From Paenibacillus camelliae (GTDB taxonomy: Bacteria; Bacillota; Bacilli; Paenibacillales; Paenibacillaceae), in the NCBI RefSeq assembly GCF_023715345.1, contig NZ_JAMBNY010000010.1, positions 104,861-168,860 of the forward strand: a stretch of 64,000 nucleotides of DNA, written 5' to 3'. The position numbers and the translations under genes are program-made. Positions within the stretch are counted from its first letter, which is position 1; each line of letters starts with the position of its first letter. Positions 1 through 9,125 of this stretch are shown here, one piece after another. A model generated the notes under the pieces. That model saw only the letters and a program-made list of their open reading frames with translations. It searched no databases and was not told the DNA's origin.

Positions 1-1057
1 ACTCCTTGCGATCCTCTGTTACGTAGGCAATACCGTGCTCGATCGCCTCCGTAATGGTATTCAGCCTGAGCGGTTGTCCGTTCTTAGACAGCTGCCCGCT
101 AATTTTTTGACCGTAGCTTTTTCCAAACAGGCTCATCGCAAATTCCGTTCTTCCCGCCCCCATTAGCCCGGCTATACCGACAATTTCGCCTCTTCGTACA
201 TGAAGACTTGCTTGATCGACGATTTTCCGCTCCGCCTGTGTCGGGTGATATACGGTCCAGTCCTTAACCTCAAAGAAGGCTTCTCCAATATTCGCTTTAC
301 GGTGTGGATAACGATGGGTCAGATCGCGTCCAACCATCCCTTGAATAATCCGTTCCTCGGTAATCTGCTCAAGATGTACATCAAGCGTCTCGATCGTTTT
401 CCCGTCTCTAAGTATCGTAATCGAATCAGCAACCTTCATAATTTCGTTCAGCTTGTGAGAAATAATGATTGAGGTGATCCCTTCCTTCTTGAAGGCTAGC
501 AGCAGCTGCAGCAGGTTTTCACTATCCTCTTCATTCAAGGCTGCAGTAGGCTCATCTAGGATGAGCAGCTTTACTTCCTTAGATAATGCCTTGGCGATCT
601 CGACGAGCTGCTGCTTACCAACACCAAGTGAGCCGGCACGTACAGACGGTGATTCCTGTAAGCCAACCGTTGTTAAAAGCGCTCTTGTATCAAGCTCTGT
701 CTTATACCAATCTATTAATCCTCTAGCTACCCGCTCATTGCCTAGAAATATATTCTCTGCAATCGAAAGCTGCGGAATTAAAGCCAGCTCCTGATGGATA
801 ATGACGATCCCCTTCGCTTCGCTGTCCGTAATCGTGCGAAACTGGCAGAGCTGTCCCTTGAAAAGTATCTCTCCCTCATAGGAGCCGCTTGGGTACACAC
901 CTGACAGCACCTTCATCAGGGTAGATTTGCCCGCGCCGTTTTCTCCCATTAAGGCGTGTATTTCGCCTTCCTTTACCTGCAAATTTACGTTTTCAAGCGC
1001 CTTGACGCCTGGAAACTCCTTCGTAATGCTTCGCATTTCCAATATATAATCAGACAC
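1..1057 (-). CDS. Sugar ABC transporter ATP-binding protein, GguA/XylG type (3' end beyond window)
   Basis: Reads leftward off the window edge, so only about the first 352 residues are present; the family is usually about 500 residues with two ATPase halves. It starts at a GTG (1055-1057) preceded by GACAGGAG. Visible are Walker [10 protein letters not shown] near residue 40, the signature-region stretch [12 protein letters not shown], Walker [12 protein letters not shown] and the start of the second ATPase half ([16 protein letters not shown], then YVTEDRKE). It lies 91 bp downstream of a ChvE-like binding protein on the same strand, so it should energise import of the same monosaccharide (xylose, arabinose, glucose or galactose in known ChvE systems). 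A GguB-type permease would be expected just outside the window. Confidence 0.93.
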   Translation of the reverse strand, partial: MSDYILEMRSITKEFPGVKALENVNLQVKEGEIHALMGENGAGKSTLMKVLSGVYPSGSYEGEILFKGQLCQFRTITDSEAKGIVIIHQELALIPQLSIAENIFLGNERVARGLIDWYKTELDTRALLTTVGLQESPSVRAGSLGVGKQQLVEIAKALSKEVKLLILDEPTAALNEEDSENLLQLLLAFKKEGITSIIISHKLNEIMKVADSITILRDGKTIETLDVHLEQITEERIIQGMVGRDLTHRYPHRKANIGEAFFEVKDWTVYHPTQAERKIVDQASLHVRRGEIVGIAGLMGAGRTEFAMSLFGKSYGQKISGQLSKNGQPLRLNTITEAIEHGIAYVTEDRKE

Positions 1058-1095
1058 TGTACTCACACTCCTGTCGTTATACTCAGTGAGACAGA

Positions 1096-1128
1096 AATGA
1101 TTTAGCGCAGCATGTGCGCTAAATCATT
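1096..1128 (-). promoter_or_regulatory. Intercistronic stem-loop between chvE and the ATPase gene
   Basis: A perfect 14-bp inverted repeat (arms 1096-1109 and 1115-1128, 5-nt loop) fills the gap between the binding-protein gene and the ATPase gene. There is no T-run after it on the minus strand, so it is more likely an mRNA-stabilising or partial-termination structure that keeps the binding protein in excess over the ATPase than a full terminator. That role is inferred from position. Confidence 0.7.
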
Positions 1129-1148
1129 CGTTCATTGCTTATCGTTGA

Positions 1149-2258
1149 TTAATTCAGATCGCTTTCCTTGTAGTAGCCGGAATCAATCAGCACCTCTTTA
1201 TAGTTCTCGATATCAACCGATACAGGCTCCAGTAGGAACGATGGAACAACCTTTACGCCGTTATCATATGTTTCTGTATCATTAATTTGCGCTTCCTTAC
1301 CTTCTAGCACAGCCTCTGCCATACTTACAGCGACCTTAGCCAGCTCACGCGTATCCTTAAATATTGTAGATGTCTGCTCACCAGCAACAATTGACTTAAC
1401 GGAAGCAAGCTCTGCATCCTGACCGCTAATAATCGGCATTGGCTTATCCGCTGTACCATAGCCTACGCCTTTCAATGAAGAGATAATTCCGATACTAATA
1501 CCGTCATAAGGCGACAATACAGCATGAACATCCTCTGTTGTGTAATTCGCACTTAGCAGGTTATCCATTCGCGCTTGAGCTGTAGCTCCATCCCAGCGCA
1601 GCGTTGCAACTTGCTCCATTGTTGTTTGACCGCTCTTAACGACTACCTTGCCACTATCGATATATGGCTGTAGCACACTCATCGCACCGTTAAAGAAGAA
1701 GTATGCATTGTTATCATCCGGCGAGCCTGCAAACAGCTCGATATTGAATGGACCTTTGCCATCCTTCAGGCCAAGCTTATCCTCTAGGTAGGAGGCCTGC
1801 AGTACACCAACCTTAAAGTTATCGAAGGTTGCGTAGTAGCTAACATGCTCGGAATTGCGAATAAGTCGGTCATATGCGATAACTGCTATATTCTCATCCG
1901 CTGCTTTTTGCAGTACATCCGTTAACGATTCACCGTCGATCGCTGCGATGACAAGCACCTTAACGCCCTTCGTAATCATGTTCTCGATCTGAGAGACTTG
2001 GTTCTCGATGACATCCTCTGCATATTGCAAATCAACCGAGTAGCCAAGCGCTTCGAATTCCTTCTTCATGTTCGCCCCGTCATTAACCCAGCGCTCAGAC
2101 GACTTTGTTGGCATAGCAAGCCCAACACTGCCCTTGCTTCCACCATTACTGCTGCCGCCATTGCTTCCACCGTTGCTTTCCTTTTGACCATTACCAGCGC
2201 ATGCAGCCAATACGACAGCCAGCATAACAATGAGCACACTTAACCACATTTTTTTCAT
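1149..2258 (-). CDS. chvE: ChvE-like multiple monosaccharide-binding lipoprotein
   Basis: 369-residue substrate-binding lipoprotein of a sugar ABC importer. An N-terminal signal ends in a lipobox (LAAC) followed by a Gly/Ser/Asn-rich linker. The mature part matches recalled ChvE very closely: [60 protein letters not shown] and SGQDAE are all present, the last two contributing to sugar contacts in the family. I chose the ATG at 2258 (MKKMWLS) rather than one 7 codons upstream because AGAGGGG lies 10 nt before it. It heads the operon with the ATPase downstream. ChvE homologues bind several aldoses, so the exact sugar is not predictable from sequence. Confidence 0.93.
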   Translation of the reverse strand: MKKMWLSVLIVMLAVVLAACAGNGQKESNGGSNGGSSNGGSKGSVGLAMPTKSSERWVNDGANMKKEFEALGYSVDLQYAEDVIENQVSQIENMITKGVKVLVIAAIDGESLTDVLQKAADENIAVIAYDRLIRNSEHVSYYATFDNFKVGVLQASYLEDKLGLKDGKGPFNIELFAGSPDDNNAYFFFNGAMSVLQPYIDSGKVVVKSGQTTMEQVATLRWDGATAQARMDNLLSANYTTEDVHAVLSPYDGISIGIISSLKGVGYGTADKPMPIISGQDAELASVKSIVAGEQTSTIFKDTRELAKVAVSMAEAVLEGKEAQINDTETYDNGVKVVPSFLLEPVSVDIENYKEVLIDSGYYKESDLN

Positions 2259-2365
2259 CTCGACGATCCCCTCTTTCATTTGAATTCATCCCCATTGTAC
2301 CGAGGGCTCCAGTTTATGTATTTCGAATGAATTAACCAGTTTTTATAAAAATTTAACTACTTCGA

Positions 2366-2424
2366 TTTAAAACAAAACACCCCTTGAGCTTCGAACTGGA
2401 TTCATTCGAATGAGCTCAAGGGGT
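2366..2424 (-). terminator. Rho-independent terminator of hsp20
   Basis: 12-bp perfect arms (2379-2390 and 2413-2424, ACCCCTTGAGCT) followed on the minus strand by GTTTTGTTTTAAA. It sits 63 bp past the hsp20 stop codon and upstream of the chvE promoter region, so it separates the two minus-strand units. Confidence 0.8.
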
Positions 2425-2486
2425 ATTTGTTCTCTTACGCATTGCTTAGCAGGATGTATCGTTTAGGAGTTTAATAATATATACGA

Positions 2487-2921
2487 TTAATAAAACTCGA
2501 TATCGATGCTTTTCCTTTGCTCGTCTGCAAGCTTTGGCATCCTCACTTCAAGCACACCATTTTTATATACTGCACTAATCCCATCCTGAGACACAGCGCA
2601 AGGCAGCGATACCGCACGTTCAAAGCGGCCAACAACCCGCTCCTGTCTATGCGTATGTTTTTCCTTCCCTTGATTCGAGCGCTTCAACGTGCCCTTAATA
2701 TGCAGCATATGGTTATCGATGCTGATCTGCACATCCTCTTTACTCTCTATGCCAGGTAGATCACAGGTCGCAATGACTTCATCGGCTGTTTCGTATACAT
2801 CTACACGAACACTCCCAAAAAGATAGTCACGGCTTATCGAAGAGAATTCCTGGAATATGCTATCTACTTCATGCCTAAATTGGCTCAACTGACGAAACGG
2901 ATCATATGGCCATTGCGCCAT
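2487..2921 (-). CDS. Small heat shock protein, Hsp20/alpha-crystallin family
   Basis: 144-residue cytoplasmic ATP-independent chaperone that holds unfolding proteins. The open frame extends upstream, but the true start is the ATG at 2921 (MAQWPYDPF), with GGGAGGC 9 nt before it. After a short N-terminal region (about residues 1-45) comes the alpha-crystallin domain, starting RVDVYETADEVIATCDLPG and ending with the diagnostic GVLEVRMPKL motif; a short C-terminal tail (RKSIDIEFY) follows. Single-gene unit with its own terminator. No CIRCE element or clear HrcA site was seen nearby. Confidence 0.93.
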   Translation of the reverse strand: MAQWPYDPFRQLSQFRHEVDSIFQEFSSISRDYLFGSVRVDVYETADEVIATCDLPGIESKEDVQISIDNHMLHIKGTLKRSNQGKEKHTHRQERVVGRFERAVSLPCAVSQDGISAVYKNGVLEVRMPKLADEQRKSIDIEFY

Positions 2922-2993
2922 AGCAAACGCCTCCCTTTTTCCTACTCTTAAAGTGACTTCTGAAAAAACTATATGCAGCATGCAAAAAAAGGT

Positions 2994-3040
2994 TAAAAAA
3001 ATAGGCAGGAACATAGCACAAGTGCCGTTCCATGCCTATT
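2994..3040 (-). terminator. Terminator of the DUF3817-MFS gene
   Basis: Arms AATAGGCA (3000-3007) and TGCCTATT (3033-3040), with further pairing of GGAAC/GTTCC, followed on the minus strand by a run of six T then AACC. It lies 40 bp after the transporter stop codon. Confidence 0.8.
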
Positions 3041-3079
3041 GAGATCATTTGTTTACATTTATTTGTTATTTGTAGCTTG

Positions 3080-4546
3080 TTATTTGTTTATCGAGTGCTG
3101 CAGCACAGCTCCTGTTGCTTTCTTCAATAGAAGCACAAACAGTGCACCGAATAGCAGTAAAACACTCGTAACGATGAATAGCGTCTCAATGGAGGTTTGC
3201 AGCAGACCTAAGCCTGAAGAGCCTGCAACAACTCCTAAGGAGAAGAATGCATAGAAATATCCGTAAGCCTTACCTCTGTTCTCATTGTTCGTGCCGCGCA
3301 TGAGCAGTACATTAATGGAAGGGAACAAGAAAGCGAAGCCGACACCATATAATGCGAGCACTCCGTAATAAACACTCACACTCTCAATCATTGCGAGCAA
3401 AAGCTGACTAATGCCAAGTAAGGATAGCCCTATAATTAAGCTGTAATGCGCAGGGATACGGTCGAATAAATTTTTAGTCCTCATTACGAAGATAAATACA
3501 ACGACTAGACCAAACACACTTAGCAGCGTTCCACTAAATCTAGAGTCGTAGCCGAACTGTGCTACACGCAGCGGCAGCAAATAAGCTAGCGCCCCTTGTG
3601 AGAACATAAGCAGAAAAGCGCCTAAGAAAGAGAAGACCACCGGACGATTCCATGTAAATGGCTGTGATTCCTTCTTCTCCTTGTTAAATACGATATTACG
3701 CAAGTAAATTAACGTAACGATCGCAAGCAGTATTCCAAACACAGCCACGCATATAAATACGGTTGGAGCTGACGTTCTCGCTGCTACGATCCCGCTAAAG
3801 GCTGGACCAACAATGGCCGCAATCCCTACAAATGCGCCCGTCACTGCATTTTGACTGCCAGCCTTCTCTGCCTTACTCTGATTCGCTACAAAGGTAAAGG
3901 CAGCCGGTACGATAAAGCCTCCGATAAACCCGTGAATAAATCGAACCGTTAACAGCGCAGCTGGTGTGCTTACAAAGCTATAGGATACAAGAAGTATGCT
4001 TGTTCCGACCAGCCCAACCGTCAGCATCTTAAATGCACCGAAGCGGTCTGTAAAGAATCCCGCTAATATATTTCCACCTGTATTAGCCAGTGAATATGCC
4101 CCTACGATAAAGCCTGCAACGGTCAGTGAAGCTCCTAACGACTCTGCAAAGGTACTCATAACGGGCAATTGCGTAAACAGATCAATAAAGGTGAAAAATA
4201 TAATGCTATACACGACCCATAGTAACGGTATCGGCTTTGCAAGCAAGGACTCTTCATGCTTTTTCAAGTACCGATCGAACACAAAGTTTCCAAGTGGAAT
4301 AAATGCTACAAGAACTGCGAGCAAGCTCCAATAGGGCTTCCATCGTATAAACAGCTGCGCAACAACGATGGAAATCGCATAAACAGTAAATATAAATCCA
4401 TGAATCGCACCAACGATTGTAACGGCTAGTGGCATACCAGCCCAATATTTAAGAGGCATAGCGATGCATAGCAGCACAAGCAAGGATAAGCCATCCATAA
4501 GACCAAATAAACGTAAAAAACGTATTGGAAGTTTTTGATTTCTCAT
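3080..4546 (-). CDS. MFS transporter with N-terminal DUF3817 domain
   Basis: 488-residue membrane protein. Residues about 8-95 look like a DUF3817 domain: three hydrophobic helices with FGLMDGLSLLVLL, AMPLKYWAG and VGAIHGFIF and a closing FVFDRYL. Residues about 105-480 form a 12-helix major facilitator, with the loop 2-3 motif GFFTDRFG near residues 163-170 and an internal pseudo-repeat. The substrate cannot be read from sequence; drug or metabolite/H+ antiport is typical. Start ATG at 4546 has AAGGA about 10 nt upstream. The fusion is at the DNA level (no stop between the two parts). Confidence 0.85.
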   Translation of the reverse strand: MRNQKLPIRFLRLFGLMDGLSLLVLLCIAMPLKYWAGMPLAVTIVGAIHGFIFTVYAISIVVAQLFIRWKPYWSLLAVLVAFIPLGNFVFDRYLKKHEESLLAKPIPLLWVVYSIIFFTFIDLFTQLPVMSTFAESLGASLTVAGFIVGAYSLANTGGNILAGFFTDRFGAFKMLTVGLVGTSILLVSYSFVSTPAALLTVRFIHGFIGGFIVPAAFTFVANQSKAEKAGSQNAVTGAFVGIAAIVGPAFSGIVAARTSAPTVFICVAVFGILLAIVTLIYLRNIVFNKEKKESQPFTWNRPVVFSFLGAFLLMFSQGALAYLLPLRVAQFGYDSRFSGTLLSVFGLVVVFIFVMRTKNLFDRIPAHYSLIIGLSLLGISQLLLAMIESVSVYYGVLALYGVGFAFLFPSINVLLMRGTNNENRGKAYGYFYAFFSLGVVAGSSGLGLLQTSIETLFIVTSVLLLFGALFVLLLKKATGAVLQHSINK

Positions 4547-4680
4547 CTAACCATGTCCTTATCATCATATTTACTCTATTATAAAGGATTTAGCGCGAGA
4601 AAATATCACAATTGATAAACATTTTCATGCCAATATGATGACTTTTAAGCGAACAGCTTCACAAATTGCTTGGTAATTGC

Positions 4681-5445
4681 TCAATGTACTGCTTGAAAAT
4701 GGTTCATCCACTCCCGAATAGATTCATCTAGCACGACCGGCTCGTCATAGCCGTAAAATAATACCTGTAGGCCGTTGTCGAGCATCGTATAGGAATAGGC
4801 AATGGGCTCGCCATTGAAGATATATAGTTTATAATAATTCTGTTGATAGCCATTATTGTTATTGGAGCTAAGCTTTGGCTCACCTTCTTGAAGCAACGTA
4901 ACGAGCTCGTTACTTCGAGCTGCATCAAGTACAACTAAAGGAGCTTTCCCATCCTCCAGGCTATACCACTCTATCTTTTCAATATTTTTCTTCATGCCTT
5001 CGCTAAAGCTTGTTTTGAATGGATCCCGCTGGTCATTGGCTACATATAGACGGTAACCGTTAATGCTACGCTCATCAATTGCTGCAATCAGCACAGTGGT
5101 ATCGTAGCCTTCTACCCGATACAGTTTCGTGCCAATGTCGAGATAAGCTGCATCTCCTGGCTGAATGCGATAGCTAGCATTGGTCACGACGTCACCTACT
5201 TTAAATTTTACCTCACCAACGACCTCATCCGTTACTAAAGCAGGGTCAGCGATTATCGCATTATGCAGCCCTGTGTACTGATTATTCTTTAGCTTAACAA
5301 AATCCACCCAGTCAATCGAAGCTTGAGGAACGCCTTTTATTGGATTTAGATATAGAATTCCTCGACCTCCGCAGCTGAACAAGGCAATGATCAGTACTAC
5401 TGCAACGATCAATAGTATAGCGAGCTTCCTTTTCAATATCCTCAA
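4681..5445 (-). CDS. Hypothetical membrane-anchored or lipoprotein
   Basis: 254 residues, not recognised as a named family. A Lys/Arg-rich start is followed by a hydrophobic stretch (ILLIVAVVLIIALFSCGG) that could be an uncleaved anchor or a weak lipobox (LFSC). The rest is soluble and beta-rich with aromatic residues, consistent with an extracytoplasmic domain. It lies 134 bp upstream of, and in the same direction as, the DUF3817-MFS gene; no terminator was seen between them, so co-transcription is possible. No catalytic motif is visible. Confidence 0.75.
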   Translation of the reverse strand: MRILKRKLAILLIVAVVLIIALFSCGGRGILYLNPIKGVPQASIDWVDFVKLKNNQYTGLHNAIIADPALVTDEVVGEVKFKVGDVVTNASYRIQPGDAAYLDIGTKLYRVEGYDTTVLIAAIDERSINGYRLYVANDQRDPFKTSFSEGMKKNIEKIEWYSLEDGKAPLVVLDAARSNELVTLLQEGEPKLSSNNNNGYQQNYYKLYIFNGEPIAYSYTMLDNGLQVLFYGYDEPVVLDESIREWMNHFQAVH

Positions 5446-6183
5446 CTCCTATTCAGGAACTTCTCCTTCATCTAAAATTCCGATGTTATAAGTCTAGACG
5501 ATACATACTCCTACGAGGTTACAGTGCTATCGTTAGACCAGTGTCATGGACTGTAGCTGTAGCTGTCGCTTCTAGATTCATTCCCAATTTATGATTACTA
5601 TTATGGTGATCGTAGAAGGATGTCGGATTATCACTTTTTTTACATTTGAATTCAACATTTATATACAAAGTTCAGCCTAGAAGCTGTGGTGATTTTCGTT
5701 TATAGTAAAGACACGGGCTTGTACCCTTCTTTTCATTTTACCTTCTCTACGATACTCTCTATGGAATATAGCTTCTATTCCTTATGTATTTCTCTTCTAA
5801 TTGACTAAAGTATAAGATTAGCTTTCTAGCTTTATACATACGTTCACCTTCGATGTACTTTTACCTTCAATGTAAGACAGCACTTCCATTCATCAGACTG
5901 TCATTCATCAATCCATCAAACCATCTGCGTATTTCTTAACACTTCTTAAGCATCGTTACCGATCTTAAATAACCGCCAACTGTTTTCAAGCTATGTTCAA
6001 GCTAACTTGATCTATCTCAATCTCATTCTCAGTCTATTTTCATATCTATTACATATCTACTCGCTTTTTACAGTTTCCATTATCTCTCTTGAAATATCAT
6101 CAGATTTTCATTTTACTTTTAGACTAAATATAATATAATACTTAGTATAAGTTCACTTATAAATTATTTCGGGAGGGATTAGC
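5446..6183. other. 738-bp gene-free, pyrimidine-rich intergenic region upstream of katA
   Basis: No open frame with a plausible start and ribosome-binding site was found on either strand. From about 5700 to 6120 the plus strand is strikingly rich in T and C and poor in G (for example CTTCTATTCC, TCATTCTCAGTC). The last 75 bp hold the katA promoter and a PerR-like box. The remainder could be a decayed gene or an unrecognised RNA; nothing else can be supported. Confidence 0.5.
6111..6150 (+). promoter_or_regulatory. katA promoter with PerR-like box
   Basis: A -35-like TTTTAC (6111-6116) and -10 TATAAT (6134-6139) are 17 bp apart. Overlapping the -10 and start region, 6136-6150 reads TAATACTTAGTATAA, matching the PerR consensus TTATAATNATTATAA at 11 of 14 defined positions. 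PerR control of the main vegetative catalase is established in Bacillus; binding here is inferred. Confidence 0.5.
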
Positions 6184-7665
6184 ATGACAGATATTAACAA
6201 AAAACTTACAACAGCATTTGGTGCTCCTGTGGCTAACGACGATGATTCATTAACAGCAGGTCCTCGTGGACCGGTTCTACTTCAAGATGTATGGCTTCTT
6301 GAAAAGCTGGCTCATTTTGATCGCGAGGTTATTCCTGAGCGTCGTATGCATGCTAAAGGCTCCGGTGCTTTCGGTACATTTACAGTCACTAACGACATTA
6401 CTAAATATACAAAGGCAAAGCTCTTCTCAGAACTCGGCAAGCAAACCGATGTATTTATTCGCTTCTCTACTGTTGCAGGTGAGCGTGGTGCCGCTGATGC
6501 TGAGCGTGATATTCGTGGTACAGCGATTAAGTTTTACACTGAAGAAGGCAACTGGGATATTGTAGGTAACAACACACCAGTATTCTTCTTCCGTGATCCT
6601 AAGCGTTTCCCTGATCTTAATCACGTTGTAAAGCGCGACCCTAAAACAAATATGCATAACCCTCAAGCGAACTGGGATTTCTGGACTAGCCTTCCAGAGG
6701 CACTTCATCAGGTTACGATCGTTATGAGTGACCGTGGTATCCCTGCTTCCTATCGTCAAATGCATATGTTCGGAAGCCATACGTTCAGCATGTACAACGA
6801 AAACAACGAGCGTGTATGGGTTAAATTCCACTTCCGCAGCGAGCAAGGCATTCATAACTTAACCGATGAGGAAGCAACGAAAGTTGTCGGCCAAGACCGT
6901 GAATCTCATCAAAGAGATCTATTCAACGCAATTGAAGAGGGCAATTTCCCTAAATGGAAAATGTACATCCAAGTGATGACTGAAGAGCAAGCGAACAATA
7001 TGCCATACAATCCGTTTGACTTAACAAAAGTATGGTATAAAAAAGACTTCCCTCTCATCGAGGTTGGTGTGCTTGAGCTTAACCGTAACCCTGAAAACTA
7101 CTTTATCGACGTAGAGCAAGCAGCATTCTCTCCTGCGAGCGTAGTACCAGGTATCGGCTTCTCACCTGATAGAATGCTTCAAGGTCGTCTGTTCTCTTAT
7201 GGTGACGCTCAACGTTATCGTCTAGGAACAAACTACTGGCAAATTCCAGTAAACTATCCGAAAAACGTTGCAAACTTCTGCCCGTTCCATCGTGATGGTG
7301 CTGGTCGTGTATATCAGAACAATCCAAGCGTTCCATACGCTCCAAACAGCTATAATCAAAATGAAAGCAGCAAAGAGCATCAAGAGCCTGCTCTTGACCT
7401 ATTCGGTGCTGCAGATCATTGGAACTTCCGTGAGGATGATGACAACTACTACGAGCAACCAGGTAAATTGTTCAATCTTCTATCCGCTGAAGAGCAGCAA
7501 AGACTGTTCGCTAACACGGTAGCTGCTATGCAAGGAACAACGAAGGATATCAAATTGCGCCATATCAACAACTGCTACAAGGCTGATCCTGCATATGGTG
7601 AAGGTCTGGCAAATGCATTTGGTATTGCACTAAGTGAAGTTGAAGCAGCTGCAGGCAGTAATTAA
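6184..7665 (+). CDS. katA: Catalase KatA (monofunctional haem catalase)
   Basis: 493-residue small-subunit (clade 3) catalase that dismutates H2O2 to water and oxygen in the cytoplasm. Expected residues are all seen: distal His56 in [10 protein letters not shown], distal Asn129 in VGNNTPVFF and the proximal haem ligand Tyr339 in [12 protein letters not shown]. Length and conserved blocks ([32 protein letters not shown]) match the Bacillus KatA type. Start ATG has GGGAGGGAT 4-10 nt upstream. It is a single-gene unit with a PerR-like box at its promoter and a strong terminator. Confidence 0.98.
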   Translation: MTDINKKLTTAFGAPVANDDDSLTAGPRGPVLLQDVWLLEKLAHFDREVIPERRMHAKGSGAFGTFTVTNDITKYTKAKLFSELGKQTDVFIRFSTVAGERGAADAERDIRGTAIKFYTEEGNWDIVGNNTPVFFFRDPKRFPDLNHVVKRDPKTNMHNPQANWDFWTSLPEALHQVTIVMSDRGIPASYRQMHMFGSHTFSMYNENNERVWVKFHFRSEQGIHNLTDEEATKVVGQDRESHQRDLFNAIEEGNFPKWKMYIQVMTEEQANNMPYNPFDLTKVWYKKDFPLIEVGVLELNRNPENYFIDVEQAAFSPASVVPGIGFSPDRMLQGRLFSYGDAQRYRLGTNYWQIPVNYPKNVANFCPFHRDGAGRVYQNNPSVPYAPNSYNQNESSKEHQEPALDLFGAADHWNFREDDDNYYEQPGKLFNLLSAEEQQRLFANTVAAMQGTTKDIKLRHINNCYKADPAYGEGLANAFGIALSEVEAAAGSN

Positions 7666-7706
7666 GCTAATGCTGAAGCTAGAAGCTTCTAAGCTTCTCG
7701 GTATAT

Positions 7707-7760
7707 AAAAAGGATGGATTTCTCGTCATTGTGAGCTGACGGAGAGATCCATCCTTTTTT
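7707..7760 (+). terminator. katA terminator
   Basis: Arms AAAAAGGATGGAT and ATCCATCCTTTTTT with extra pairing near the loop, ending in a T-run; it lies about 40 bp after the katA stop. Confidence 0.85.
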
Positions 7761-7954
7761 CTTGCCGCTAAATTATGTTACTTCATTGTGAAAAAAGCGA
7801 ATAAATAAAGGACTTTAGTAGCATTTTGTAGAATAAATTAAGGTGAGATAGGTTGATTTCACTGTATTTTGCAACTTTCCGTAACATTTGTTAGTCTAAT
7901 ATCGGGGTATGTTATGATTATAGAAAACTTTAACCTAGAAAGGGGTATTTCTCC

Positions 7955-8683
7955 TTGTCCAAGCTTACAAAAACGGTAATCGTGCTTGGCTTCTTAGGCA
8001 TCATATTATCGAGCTGTTCAAGCGCTGTAAATAATACACCTGCTAATAAAGCGCAAAATCAGCCTTCGGAAGTACCATTAACGGTTGATCAAATTGAATC
8101 TGACATTCTACTTATAGAAAATAATGGAATTTCTGTTACAGGAGCACTTCAAAAAGATGCAGAGATTATTGTACCTATCACCGTGCATATAGATGATAAA
8201 TCGAAAACGTACCAATGGCAAAACGTTGCTGATCCAGAATACTACCCCAAGCTTATTGTGGACGATCTCAATCAAGATCAACAGGATGAGATCTATCTAT
8301 TCCTAACAAAAGGCTACGGCACAGGTGTTATTGACACACAAATCCATATTCTACGTAAAGATTTTTCAGAAATTACCGCACCTAATCCATCCGTAGATCT
8401 AAAGGACAAGCTGCAATCTTCCGTAGAAGAGATCGATAGCGAGCAACACTATACTTTAAAACTACAGAATAAAACCTATACGTATACCTTCAAGCACGAT
8501 GAAGCTGCGATGTGGTTCGAAGAGGTTGTTGTCGGCAAAACAACGACATACCGAATCGAAAACGGTCAGCTTATCGTATCGTTATCACTGCAGGTTGCTC
8601 CTACCCTTACAATCGGTACGCTGGAGATGAGCTATGAGTTGCTGGAGAAGCAGTTTAAGCTCGCACAAATCAAACTCGTGTAG
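7955..8683 (+). CDS. Hypothetical lipoprotein
   Basis: 242 residues starting at a TTG (7955) with AAAGGGG 9 nt upstream. A signal peptide ends in a lipobox-like LSSC, followed by a polar linker. Residues about 85-120 (VDDLNQDQQDEIYLFLTKGYGTG) resemble the Asp-rich loop of FG-GAP/VCBS-like beta-propeller repeats, but only one copy is seen. The family was not recognised; the protein is probably anchored on the outer face of the membrane. Preceded by about 290 bp holding the katA terminator and an AT-rich promoter region. Confidence 0.75.
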   Translation: MSKLTKTVIVLGFLGIILSSCSSAVNNTPANKAQNQPSEVPLTVDQIESDILLIENNGISVTGALQKDAEIIVPITVHIDDKSKTYQWQNVADPEYYPKLIVDDLNQDQQDEIYLFLTKGYGTGVIDTQIHILRKDFSEITAPNPSVDLKDKLQSSVEEIDSEQHYTLKLQNKTYTYTFKHDEAAMWFEEVVVGKTTTYRIENGQLIVSLSLQVAPTLTIGTLEMSYELLEKQFKLAQIKLV

Positions 8684-8862
8684 AGGTTGTTTATAAAGTA
8701 CGACTTTGATTTCGGTGTATAGCGCTGATGCATATTCGACTTCGAATATGTCAGGCTACCTAAAGCTGCGGTGCTCACGTATTAAAAACATACGCTGTGC
8801 TCCTCGCTTTTTAGTATCCAGTCATCTTCTTGGAACTGAAAGCCGAACTTTCTAAACTACAT
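8684..8862. repeat. Structured intergenic repeat, copy 1
   Basis: Starts directly after the lipoprotein stop. Contains GGTGCTCACGTA ... TACGCTGTGCTCCTCG and ends with the 24-bp sequence at 8835-8858 that is repeated exactly at 9053-9076. Has an internal dyad with CATATTCGA/TCGAATATG arms. Boundaries are approximate. No coding potential. Confidence 0.65.
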
Positions 8863-9080
8863 TTGCAAAGATGTTCAAAAAGTCCAGCTTTAATTACGAG
8901 GTAATCCGTTGTCGTTTATTCGACATCGAATATGTAGTGCTACCGAAAGGTTATGCTTCCGTAGTATGTTTTCTACGAAAACATTTTAGGTGCTCACGTA
9001 GTGGTACCTACGCTGTGCTCCTCGTTTTCTACTAGCCCTCCATCTTCTCGGTACTGAAAGCCGAACTTTCTAAACTTCGA
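8863..9080. repeat. Structured intergenic repeat, copy 2
   Basis: Tandem, diverged second copy in the same orientation with about 40 bp of extra sequence before the GGTGCTCACGTA block. Contains dyads ATTCGA/TCGAAT and ATGTTTTC/GAAAACAT, then CTACGCTGTGCTCCTCG and the 24-bp shared end (9053-9076). It looks like a dispersed RNA-structured repeat family of Paenibacillaceae; that family assignment is from memory. Confidence 0.65.
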
Positions 9081-9084
9081 CTAA

Positions 9085-9124
9085 CAAAACCCTCCTGCTG
9101 ACCTTGGCCAGCAGGAGGGTTTTG
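9085..9124. terminator. Bidirectional terminator after the AraC-type gene
   Basis: Perfect 16-bp arms (9085-9100 and 9109-9124, CAAAACCCTCCTGCTG) with an 8-nt loop; T-rich on both strands. It begins 1 bp past the AraC-type stop codon. Confidence 0.9.
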
Positions 9125-9125
9125 T

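Noticed and set aside
465..794. Plus-strand open frame of 109 codons inside the sugar ATPase gene, and many similar antisense frames in the window
   Set aside because: They lie opposite clearly conserved genes, lack ribosome-binding sites and encode no recognisable protein.
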